From Candidatus Bipolaricaulota bacterium (GTDB lineage Bacteria > Bipolaricaulota > Bipolaricaulia > UBA7950 > UBA9294), in assembly GCA_020350845.1 (NCBI GenBank), contig CP070725.1:910757-915994 (forward strand): a stretch of DNA of 5,238 bases, in the 5' to 3' direction. This document shows positions 1-5,238 of this stretch, piece by piece. Under the pieces are notes generated by a model. The model was not told where the DNA came from, did not search any database, and saw nothing but the letters and a program-made list of their open reading frames with translations. A program made the translations under genes and the position numbers. Position 1 is the first letter of the stretch, and every line of letters starts with the position of its first letter.

Positions 1-1286
1 CCCAGGGGAAGGTCGATCCAGCCACCCTCCCCGATCACCCAGGTGCTCCCCGGAGGACGCGCCAGCGGCGAGCGAACAGAGCCCTCGAGACGAGGGAGCT
101 GCGATGCGGTTGCTGCGACCTCGCCCGCCCCGATGCGTATCATACCGCAGCATTCAATACCGATTCCGACTTTACTATAGATCTCTATCGACGTGCAGTC
201 ATGGTATAGCGTGCGACCCGCCTTCGTCTGGTTTGCGTGGAAACCGGACAAGACCGAGAGAGCGACCACAGCGAGGACGGCGATCAGGGTCGCCCGCGCT
301 CTTCGACCGAGGTAGGCCGCCAACGCCACCACGGAGACGACCAACACGAGCGCAACCACGGGGACCCAGTGGCCCGGCGTCTGAACAAACGACGTCAACA
401 GCGCTTGTGACGTTCCTTCCCGGAGCGACGGAAGCGCCCCATCCGCCACGTGGGGCAGAAGCGACACGAAGACAGCCTCTGGACATTGCGACGCGGCGAC
501 GTTAAGCGCATAGACGCGCCCCAGGCCGACGCGGTGCTCGATGAGCTCGACGCCGCCCTCGTCCGACGCGATGACGGACGCAGCGCGACGGAGAGTCCCA
601 GAAACGACGATCCCTAGAGCCTCATCATGCTCGAGCCGAGGCTCACTCCAGGGCAGGAGAGCACGCAGACCCGGGCCGTCCAGGAGCGGGAAGTCGGCAC
701 CCGTCAGGACGACGAGCGTGCCTCCCGCGGTGACCCAGTGGCCTATCGCCGCGACCACATCCTGCGCAACCCCGGCGCGAAGACCGCCAATCCACAGGCT
801 CGAAACGGACTCATACGCCCACCAGCGATCGGGAAGCGCGCCAACACCGAGAGCGACGGCTTCGGGAGACGGCGCCGCGGGGAGAAGGCCCACCGTGACC
901 GGGAATGCGGCACGGCGCATCCCTTCCCGCAGGTCGACCGAGACCGTCTCGAGGACGGTTTCGTCCGCGCGCACAAGCGCCACCTCGAGCGGGGAGAAAT
1001 CGTAGACGGGGAGCGTGAGCTCGAGGCGCCCGCCGGAGGACTCCGCGACGGAGACGCGAAACGAAGCCGTGGCTTCCCCCTCCCAGAGGTCACCGATCTC
1101 GTGCGCGAGCTCGAGCCACGTCGCGCCCTCGGGGAGAGATCGGGGAAGCTGGACCAAGACCGGTGCGAACGCACCGATGCGGTAGAACCCGCTCAGCCCA
1201 ACGCTCACTTCCAGGGAATCGGCCGCCGCCGGAAGCGTCACGAGAAGAGCCAACGAAAGCACGGCTCCGACCGGGGTCCTGCGCAT
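1..1286 (-). CDS. Secreted/membrane-anchored protein with GATase-like fold region, two TM helices, 3' end off window
   Basis: Reading the minus strand from ATG at 1286 gives 428 codons with no stop before the window edge, so the C-terminus is missing. The start has GGAGG at 1295-1291, four bases away. Residues 1-22 form a typical signal peptide (basic MRRT, hydrophobic SLALLVTL, then PAAA before D23). Residues 23-140 look beta-rich. Residues about 140-215 carry the pattern 'LPDRWWAYESVSSLW' and 'WVTAGGTLVVL', as in the glutamine-amidotransferase-like domains of bacterial surface proteins related to BatA/DUF4350-type proteins. No catalytic Cys-His pair is evident. Two hydrophobic segments follow, about 306-326 and 331-348, split by RRAR, giving an extracytoplasmic-in-out hairpin with a further beta-rich outer segment. 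The role is unknown. Codons are GC-rich as in the neighbours, with a mildly A/T-rich patch near 130-200. The family link is by pattern memory only; the gene itself is well supported. Confidence 0.86.
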   Translation of the reverse strand, partial: MRRTPVGAVLSLALLVTLPAAADSLEVSVGLSGFYRIGAFAPVLVQLPRSLPEGATWLELAHEIGDLWEGEATASFRVSVAESSGGRLELTLPVYDFSPLEVALVRADETVLETVSVDLREGMRRAAFPVTVGLLPAAPSPEAVALGVGALPDRWWAYESVSSLWIGGLRAGVAQDVVAAIGHWVTAGGTLVVLTGADFPLLDGPGLRALLPWSEPRLEHDEALGIVVSGTLRRAASVIASDEGGVELIEHRVGLGRVYALNVAASQCPEAVFVSLLPHVADGALPSLREGTSQALLTSFVQTPGHWVPVVALVLVVSVVALAAYLGRRARATLIAVLAVVALSVLSGFHANQTKAGRTLYHDCTSIEIYSKVGIGIECCGMIRIGAGEVAATASQLPRLEGSVRSPLARPPGSTWVIGEGGWIDLPL

Positions 1287-1372
1287 CCCGCCTCCAATCC
1301 AACAGCGCGCCACGAACCACGTCACACCACGGAACCAGCAGGACGAGGCAGGGAGTCCAACTCGTGAACGGC

Positions 1373-1401
1373 AGCGTACCGATTGGATCGGGTCGTGTCA
1401 A
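1373..1401 (-). promoter_or_regulatory. Candidate sigma70-type promoter for the membrane-protein gene
   Basis: On the minus strand a perfect TTGACA (1401-1396) is followed by a 17-base spacer and TACGCT (1378-1373), which matches three of six -10 positions (T, A and the last T). Transcription would start near 1366 and give a leader of about 80 bases before the ATG at 1286. The spacer contains CCGAT-TGG-ATCGG (1379-1391), a short inverted repeat that could bind a regulator. The -35 is strong and the -10 is weak. Confidence 0.45.
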
Positions 1402-1420
1402 TCGTCGGCTACGGAGCGCT

Positions 1421-1448
1421 CCCCCCGCAGCACCACTACTGCGGGAGG
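1421..1448 (-). terminator. Strong hairpin across the recombinase stop codon, no U-tract
   Basis: On the minus strand CCTCCCGCAG (1448-1439) pairs with CTGCGGGGGG (1430-1421) over ten positions with one G.U. The 8-base loop TAGTGGTG includes the recombinase TAG stop (1438-1436). No run of T follows, so it is not a textbook intrinsic terminator. It may protect the mRNA 3' end, act with Rho or reduce read-through into the downstream promoter. An alternative palindrome GGAGCGCTCC (1413-1422) shares two bases with the 3' arm and could compete with the outer end of the stem. Confidence 0.4.
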
Positions 1449-2056
1449 CGGTTCACCGCCGACGCTGTGTCCTCGTCGAGAACGTCAGCGTAAACCTGCG
1501 TCGTTTGAATCGAGCGGTGCCCGAGCTGCTTCTGAACGAGACGGAGATTAAAGTCGGACGCGCGGTAGAGAAGCGAGGCGTAGGTGTGACGGCAGGAGTG
1601 GATCGAGTATCGATCGGGGATCCCCACGGCCCTCGCGTTCGTCTTGAACAGCCGGTACACGGCGGTGCGCGTCAGCGGGCCGTTCGACCGCCCGGAGACG
1701 AACAGCGGCGCATCGAGCCCGGTGGATTCGCCCTGGTCCGCTTTCCACTCGAGGAAACGCAGCAGGTGCTGGCGCAGCGCCTCGCCGACTCGCACGCCGC
1801 GCTTCTTGCCTCCCTTACCGTCTCGAACGACGATCGTCGCCCGGCCGTGATCGAGGAAAAGATCTCCGAGTCGTAGATCGCAGATCTCCGAGACGCGCAG
1901 GCCGCTGTCGAGAGCCACGTGCAGGATCGCCCAGTCGCGAACCGGATGCTGTCGCCGATCTCCGTCTGCGGCGTCGGCGCGTGCGCGGCAGTACTCCTTG
2001 AGGGCGAGGACCTGCTCCGGCCCGAGGAAGTCCTCTTGGGTAATCTCCAGCGGCAC
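1436..2056 (-). CDS. Short tyrosine recombinase (catalytic domain only)
   Basis: The 206-residue product is a site-specific DNA recombinase of the tyrosine (XerC/D, lambda integrase) family, which cuts and rejoins DNA through a 3'-phosphotyrosine intermediate. The catalytic set is complete: Arg54 in SGLRVSEICDL, Lys81 in the beta-hairpin DGKGGKKRGV, His153 and Arg156 in HSCRHTYAS, His180 in QLGHRSIQTT and nucleophile Tyr189 in QVYADVL. The usual N-terminal SAM-like core-binding domain of about 100 residues is absent; XerC/D are near 300 residues, while FimB/FimE-type invertases are near 200. I chose the GTG at 2056 because GGAGAGGAGG lies directly upstream and the family-like sequence begins there. 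An in-frame ATG at 2227 would add 57 residues that look non-coding. No rRNA- or tRNA-type target is visible nearby. It could be a chromosomal invertase or a remnant/minimal integrase of a mobile element. Confidence 0.93.
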   Translation of the reverse strand: MPLEITQEDFLGPEQVLALKEYCRARADAADGDRRQHPVRDWAILHVALDSGLRVSEICDLRLGDLFLDHGRATIVVRDGKGGKKRGVRVGEALRQHLLRFLEWKADQGESTGLDAPLFVSGRSNGPLTRTAVYRLFKTNARAVGIPDRYSIHSCRHTYASLLYRASDFNLRLVQKQLGHRSIQTTQVYADVLDEDTASAVNRLPQ

Positions 2057-2070
2057 GTTGCCTCCTCTCC
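2057..2070 (-). promoter_or_regulatory. Ribosome binding site that sets the recombinase GTG start
   Basis: On the minus strand GGAGAGGAGG (2070-2061) is separated by CAAC from GTG at 2056. It offers GGAGG at a four-base spacing and GGAG at ten bases. No comparable site precedes the longer in-frame ATG at 2227, so the short form is preferred. I see no convincing -35/-10 pair for this gene upstream. Confidence 0.75.
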
Positions 2071-2120
2071 TGACGCGGGAGACGCTAGGGCGTTCCTGCG
2101 CCGATCGGGCAGACAACTGT

Positions 2121-2146
2121 CGCATCAAAAGAGCACTTTTGTTGCG
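2121..2146. repeat. A/T-rich inverted repeat, candidate recombinase core site
   Basis: The left arm CGCATCAAAAG (2121-2131) and right arm CTTTTGTTGCG (2136-2146) are inverted repeats matching at 10 of 11 positions around a 4-base centre AGCA. Read as 9-bp arms, the centre would be 8 bp, close to the geometry of tyrosine-recombinase core sites (dif has 11-bp arms and a 6-bp centre). It is the one clearly A/T-rich patch in this GC-rich gap and begins 65 bp upstream of the recombinase GTG. It could instead be an operator or an RNA hairpin. No second copy was found in the window by eye. Confidence 0.45.
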
Positions 2147-2273
2147 TGATCCGTGCTCGCCAACGAAAAGCGGCTTCAGAAGGGAGATGCCGACGATGCA
2201 CGCGGAGTCGCGACCGGCGCCGGGCATCCTCGAAGGCCGATCCGACCCCCGGCGAGACCGTTCGAGGCGATTA

Positions 2274-2334
2274 GAGAGCCTCTCAGACGATCAACTTCCG
2301 CACGCTGCACGGTGACGTCAGTGGGGCGCGCCCC
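2274..2334. repeat. Cluster of small palindromes downstream of the HD gene
   Basis: Three perfect or near-perfect palindromes lie just past the HD-gene stop: GGGGCGCGCCCC (2323-2334, eight bases from the stop codon), TGACGTCA (2313-2320) and GAGAG-C-CTCTC (2274-2284). In minus-strand RNA the first sits inside an outer CGTC/GACG pairing. None is followed by a T-run, so a classical intrinsic terminator is not shown. The cluster may still mark the 3' end of the regulator-HD transcript. The rest of 2147-2342 shows no supported gene. Confidence 0.3.
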
Positions 2335-2342
2335 GCGACGCC

Positions 2343-3116
2343 TCACGCGAGGGTGTATCGATCGAGGATCCGCGCTTCGTCGCCGATGACCTCCCCCACC
2401 ACTTCGACGTGCTCGGCGATCCCCGACGTCGCGAGCTTGGCGCGGAGCAGCGTGTCCAGTTGGAAGATCCCCGCGGAGTTCGACATCTCGACGTGGATGC
2501 GGATCGGCCGCGTGTCACCGCGCTCGATGCGCACCTTACGGATAGCCATCGCGGACACGGAGTGGATCGTCTGCTCGCCCGCCTTGAACGGGATCCGTGC
2601 GCGTCCCGACTCCATGTCGAGTGCATCGGAGACCTTCACGATACCTGCCTCGATCGTCAGCGGCCTGACGTCGCGACGGTGGGCATGGATCGCATGGAGG
2701 ATCTCTCCCTCGATGACGGTGCGCTGCGGCTCCTCGTAGATCCCCTCGAGCAGCTCGTCGATCAGCGCCGGCGCGAGGATCAGCGACAGCGCCTCGTGAT
2801 CCTCGCGATGAATCACGTGGCCGATGTCGTGGAGCACGGACGCAAGAAGCACGATCACTTCTGCGTCCTCGTGGGCGAGCTCGTGGTCACTGACCGAACT
2901 CGGTACCACGCCCCGGGCGACCAGCAAGCGGAGAAGGCGCAGCGCGATGTTGACGATGATCTTGATGTGCACCGGCCCGTGGTCGTTGATCCCCATGCGA
3001 TCGATCGCCATCGTGTTCGACGCCGTCCACAGCGCCTCGAGCCGCGGCGATCCCTCGACACGTCGAACGACCCGGTCCAGCTTCTGATTCCCGCGTGTGG
3101 GGAGGCTAAGCTCCAT
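2343..3116 (-). CDS. HD-superfamily metal-dependent phosphohydrolase
   Basis: The 257-residue protein appears cytoplasmic, with no signal peptide or membrane segment. The N-terminal two thirds is an HD domain: NDHGPVH (residues 44-50), the HD pair in VLHDIGHVIH (His96, Asp97), His107, then ILHAIHAHR (139-147) and KVSDALDMESGRARIPF (161-177) with Asp164. These histidines and aspartates would bind one or two metal ions. The pattern resembles the poorly characterised HD phosphohydrolase group I recall as COG3294; substrate unknown, perhaps a nucleotide or phosphodiester. A C-terminal domain of about 75 residues follows, containing HVEMSNSAGIFQLDTLLRAKL (parts of 208-228). The ATG at 3116 is preferred over the upstream frame extension because AGGAGG lies six bases before it and the extension is arginine/serine-rich shadow sequence. 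The start overlaps the end of the upstream regulator gene by 11 bases, implying translational coupling and a shared promoter. Confidence 0.9.
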   Translation of the reverse strand: MELSLPTRGNQKLDRVVRRVEGSPRLEALWTASNTMAIDRMGINDHGPVHIKIIVNIALRLLRLLVARGVVPSSVSDHELAHEDAEVIVLLASVLHDIGHVIHREDHEALSLILAPALIDELLEGIYEEPQRTVIEGEILHAIHAHRRDVRPLTIEAGIVKVSDALDMESGRARIPFKAGEQTIHSVSAMAIRKVRIERGDTRPIRIHVEMSNSAGIFQLDTLLRAKLATSGIAEHVEVVGEVIGDEARILDRYTLA

Positions 3117-3555
3117 CCATTTCCTCCTGGAGTGCCTCCCACCAGCGCAACGCAACCTCTTCCGACGGGCGGCTGCGGACGTCCTCGAGCGCCGCGAGCC
3201 GCTGACGAAGGAAGCGGATCTCGTCCCGCAGCAGTTCGACGAACTCGGGCGCCGAGGAGGAGCGCTGCACTGGACGGTTTCGCCACGTTGTGGGCGAAAC
3301 CGTAGTAAGCGCAGTGGACTCTCCATAAGCCCTAGAGCGTATCATTGCACTCGCTTCCGATAGGGTCAGGCCGCTATCGTGAAGCTCCTGAAGCCGCTTC
3401 AGCATCTCCACGCCGGGAGGCTCCACGAGGAGCTGGTTATTGGGCCCTCTCCGGAGGTGAGGAGTGAGGGCATCGCGGATCGCCTCGATGCGGTTGCGCA
3501 CTTGGTGACTGGTGGAAAGGCCGAGCTGCTGGCGCAGGTCGCTGATGGTGAACAT
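3106..3555 (-). CDS. Small MerR-like DNA-binding regulator with C-terminal coiled coil
   Basis: The 149-residue protein begins MFTISDLRQQLGLS, which has the look of a MerR-type winged helix-turn-helix, followed by a basic stretch (HLRRGPNNQLLV, 33-44). Residues 48-72 (GVEMLKRLQELHDSGLTLSEA) match the second half of MerR domains, where '..L..I..L...G.sL.EI' is usual. A low-complexity Ser/Thr/Arg linker (78-102) leads to a predicted coiled coil at about 103-125 (PEFVELLRDEIRFLRQRLAALEDV), suitable for dimerisation. There is no cysteine, so a metal- or redox-sensing role like MerR/SoxR is unlikely. The classical YYE..GLL signature is absent, so assignment to MerR is tentative. The ATG at 3555 has GGAGG (3564-3560) four bases upstream; longer in-frame extension runs antisense through mutL and is rejected. 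Its 3' end overlaps the HD gene start, and it is divergent from mutL, a typical position for an autoregulator. Confidence 0.8.
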   Translation of the reverse strand: MFTISDLRQQLGLSTSHQVRNRIEAIRDALTPHLRRGPNNQLLVEPPGVEMLKRLQELHDSGLTLSEASAMIRSRAYGESTALTTVSPTTWRNRPVQRSSSAPEFVELLRDEIRFLRQRLAALEDVRSRPSEEVALRWWEALQEEMDGA

Positions 3556-3573
3556 GCCGCCTCCGTTCGAGCG

Positions 3574-3603
3574 AGGATACTCCGAGAGGGTGCCTGCGGG
3601 CAA
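3574..3603 (-). promoter_or_regulatory. Candidate promoter of the regulator-HD operon
   Basis: On the minus strand TTGCCC (3603-3598) and TATCCT (3579-3574) are 18 bases apart, each matching four of six consensus positions. The predicted start near 3567 leaves a leader of about 12 bases that begins almost exactly at the Shine-Dalgarno GGAGG (3564-3560) of the regulator gene. The -35 lies in the left half of the central palindrome. Confidence 0.5.
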
Positions 3604-3612
3604 CGCGTTGCC
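3599..3612. promoter_or_regulatory. 14-bp perfect palindrome in the divergent promoter region, candidate operator
   Basis: GGCAACGCGTTGCC is a perfect palindrome midway between the regulator gene and mutL. One half supplies TTGCCG (3608-3613, plus strand) and the other TTGCCC (3603-3598, minus strand), so a protein bound here would cover both candidate -35 boxes. The adjacent regulator is the obvious candidate ligand. This is inference from position and symmetry. Confidence 0.5.
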
Positions 3613-3636
3613 GCACCTCGGGGGATGCGATAGCCT
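3608..3636 (+). promoter_or_regulatory. Weak candidate promoter of mutL
   Basis: TTGCCG (3608-3613) is followed after 17 bases by TAGCCT (3631-3636), or after 15 bases by GATAGC (3629-3634), which has TGC just before it like an extended -10. Either choice would start transcription within a few bases of the mutL ATG at 3646, consistent with a leaderless or near-leaderless message and with the lack of a Shine-Dalgarno sequence. Confidence 0.3.
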
Positions 3637-3645
3637 CGGCTCGTC

Positions 3646-5238
3646 ATGACGATCCGAATCCTCGATGCCGGACTTGCCGCGAAGATCGCTGCCGGTGAGG
3701 TGATCGAGCGTCCGGCGTCGATCGTGAAGGAACTCGCGGAGAACGCACTCGACGCGAAAAGTGAGAGTATCTTCGTGCGAACCGAGGACGGCGGAATCCG
3801 CTCCATCGTCGTCCGCGACGACGGGATCGGGATGAGCCGCGAGGACCTTCGGCTGTGCGTGGAGCGCCATGCCACGAGCAAGCTGGGGACGGAGCTTGAC
3901 CTCGATCGGATCGGTTCCCTCGGCTTTCGGGGAGAAGCGTTGGCGAGCATCGCCGCCGTCGCGGAGCTGCGCATCACGTCGTGCGCGCGAGGGAGTCGTG
4001 AGGCGTTCATGATCGCCGCCGGCGCCGGACGGGCGCCGGAGTTCGCACCCGCCGCGCGCGACGCGGGAACGACCGTCGAGGTCGAGAAGCTGTTCGCGAC
4101 GATTCCCGCACGCGCGAAGTTCCTCGGGAGCCCGCGCGCGGAGGCGTTTCACGTCAACCGGGTCCTCCACCGGCTCGCGCTTTCCTCCCCGGGCATCGGC
4201 TGGACGGTCGAGGGAGGAGCACGGACCGTGTTGCGCGCCCCTGCCGTCGGGTCTCTCCTTGAGCGGATCGCGCAGATCTACGGGCACCAGGTTGCCCAGG
4301 CACTGATTCCCGTCGAGGCGGAACGGGGAGCGATCCGCGTCACCGGATTCGCCGCACCCCCCGAGCTTTACCGCAGCCATCGCCGCGATCTCGTCTTCCT
4401 CGTCAACGGTCGGCCGGTGGGCGACCGTGGGCTGAGCTATGTCGTCGGCAGTGCCTACAGCGCCCTGCTCCGCCGCGGCCAGTACCCGTTGGTCGTCCTC
4501 GCCCTCTCGCTGCCCCTCGACGCGGTCGATGTGAACGTGCATCCGCGGAAGGAGGAGATCCGCTTTCGTGAGCCGCGCCCGGTTCAGGAGACCGTGAGTG
4601 CCGCGCTCCAGGATGTCCTTGCGTCGAGGTACGCCGTCCCCCACGTGTCGCTCGGCGCTGCCCCGCGCGACGATAGTGCCAGGCGTGGCGCCGCAGCGGC
4701 GCCGTCCCACCCGCTACGAGGCGATGCGCGGGAGCCCGGCGCACGCGATGCGGCCCCGGGTTCCGTGCGCGAGCCGCTCCAGCTCGATCTCGACCGCTAT
4801 TCCCGATCTCGTAGGCACGAGCAAGCCGCCGAGGAAGTGAGGGTCAGCGGAGATCGCCGCGTGATCGGCCAGCTGCGTGCGACGTACCTCTTGGTAGAGG
4901 GCCCGGAGGGACTCGAGATCGTCGACCAGCATGTCGCTCACGAGCAGGTGCTGCACGCGCAGCTGGAGGCGCAGTTCGGCCGAGGTGAGATTCCTCGACA
5001 GCAGTTCCTTCTCCCAGTGAGGATCGAACTCCCGTTCGAGGTCGCCGAGCGCGTGACCGCGAATCTCGAGGCGCTTGCCGCAGTAGGGGTGGTGCTCGAC
5101 GAGTTCGGCGGGGGAACCTTCCTTCTCCGTGAGTACCCCGCTGCACTCGCCGAGACCCAGGCGAAGATCGGCTTCCAGCCGGCGATCGAGGAACTTGCCG
5201 AGGCGATCGAAAGGACGGAAGGTGTCGATCGCGCGCTC
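3646..5238 (+). CDS. mutL: DNA mismatch repair protein MutL, 3' end off window
   Basis: ATG at 3646 opens 531 codons with no stop before the window edge. MutL couples MutS mismatch recognition to strand excision. The GHKL ATPase is complete: ELAENALDA with Glu32, Asn33 and Asp36; DDGIGM (58-63); HATSKL (75-80); GFRGEALASI (93-102). The transducer domain ends with VDVNVHPRKEEIRF (294-307). A Pro/Ala/Arg-rich linker covers about 326-403. The C-terminal dimerisation domain starts near 404 with VIGQLRATYLLVEG. The endonuclease motif DQHA-x2-E-x4-E appears as DQHV-AH-E-QVLH-A (427-438): Asp427, His429 and Glu433 remain, but Ala is Val at 430 and the last Glu is Ala at 438. The remaining nuclease motifs lie beyond the window. 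No Shine-Dalgarno is visible before the start; the family-typical N-terminus IRILDAGLAAKIAAGEVIERPAS supports this ATG. Confidence 0.98.
   Translation, partial: MTIRILDAGLAAKIAAGEVIERPASIVKELAENALDAKSESIFVRTEDGGIRSIVVRDDGIGMSREDLRLCVERHATSKLGTELDLDRIGSLGFRGEALASIAAVAELRITSCARGSREAFMIAAGAGRAPEFAPAARDAGTTVEVEKLFATIPARAKFLGSPRAEAFHVNRVLHRLALSSPGIGWTVEGGARTVLRAPAVGSLLERIAQIYGHQVAQALIPVEAERGAIRVTGFAAPPELYRSHRRDLVFLVNGRPVGDRGLSYVVGSAYSALLRRGQYPLVVLALSLPLDAVDVNVHPRKEEIRFREPRPVQETVSAALQDVLASRYAVPHVSLGAAPRDDSARRGAAAAPSHPLRGDAREPGARDAAPGSVREPLQLDLDRYSRSRRHEQAAEEVRVSGDRRVIGQLRATYLLVEGPEGLEIVDQHVAHEQVLHAQLEAQFGRGEIPRQQFLLPVRIELPFEVAERVTANLEALAAVGVVLDEFGGGTFLLREYPAALAETQAKIGFQPAIEELAEAIERTEGVDRAL

Noticed and set aside
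627..1367. 246-codon plus-strand frame
   Set aside because: It is antisense to the signal-peptide-bearing membrane protein and has the Arg/Gly/Pro-rich composition typical of shadow frames in GC-rich DNA.
2057..2227. 57-codon N-terminal extension of the recombinase to ATG 2227
   Set aside because: No core-binding-domain features, no good ribosome site at 2227, and a strong one right before GTG 2056.
2187..2315. 42-codon plus-strand small ORF after a purine-rich stretch
   Set aside because: The purine-rich sequence abuts the ATG too closely, the composition is Arg/Pro-rich and no recognisable feature is present.
2057..2342. tRNA gene as integration target near the recombinase
   Set aside because: No acceptor/T-arm arrangement found; the single GTTCGA-like stretch near 2259 lacks pairing flanks.
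2409..3305. 298-codon plus-strand frame
   Set aside because: Antisense to the HD hydrolase, which has recognisable metal-binding motifs; no family resemblance in this frame.
3625..3633. Two-codon upstream ORF ATG-CGA-TAG before mutL
   Set aside because: Probably chance; it overlaps the candidate -10 region and would be transcribed only from a promoter further upstream.
3106..4710. 534-codon minus-strand frame running through mutL
   Set aside because: Only its last 149 codons resemble a protein and have a ribosome site; the rest is antisense to well-conserved MutL motifs and is Arg/Asp-rich shadow sequence.

Overview
The window is bacterial, clearly GC-rich DNA that holds five protein genes and four short intergenic stretches. 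No rRNA, tRNA, CRISPR array or insertion sequence was seen. Two genes run off the window edges. They are a secreted/membrane protein on the minus strand (1286 down to base 1) and mutL on the plus strand (3646 to 5238). The other three are complete and on the minus strand: a small DNA-binding protein (3555-3106), an HD-domain metal-dependent phosphohydrolase (3116-2343) and a short tyrosine recombinase (2056-1436). The presence of MutL argues against most Actinobacteria. The phylum cannot be fixed from this window; a deep-branching, GC-rich lineage is possible but is only a guess.

Layout from right to left: mutL and the regulator gene are divergent, separated by 90 bp. The centre of that gap is a perfect 14-bp palindrome whose two halves carry the candidate -35 boxes of both genes, so it is a natural operator for the regulator. 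The regulator stop overlaps the HD-hydrolase start by 11 bases, so the two are almost certainly one translationally coupled unit. A 286-bp gap follows, with GC-rich palindromes next to the HD stop and an isolated A/T-rich inverted repeat (11-bp arms, 4-bp centre). That repeat lies 65 bp upstream of the recombinase start. The recombinase has all catalytic residues but no N-terminal core-binding domain. Its stop codon lies in the loop of a strong hairpin. Next comes a promoter-like TTGACA-N17-TACGCT with a small palindrome in its spacer, which reads into the membrane-protein gene.

Working model: the regulator and HD enzyme form a small autoregulated signalling or nucleotide-handling unit that may also influence mutL. 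The stand-alone catalytic-domain recombinase with a nearby dif/core-like inverted repeat is the best candidate for something unusual, either site-specific inversion/phase variation or a minimal mobile module. These links are inference; the gene calls rest on the translations.
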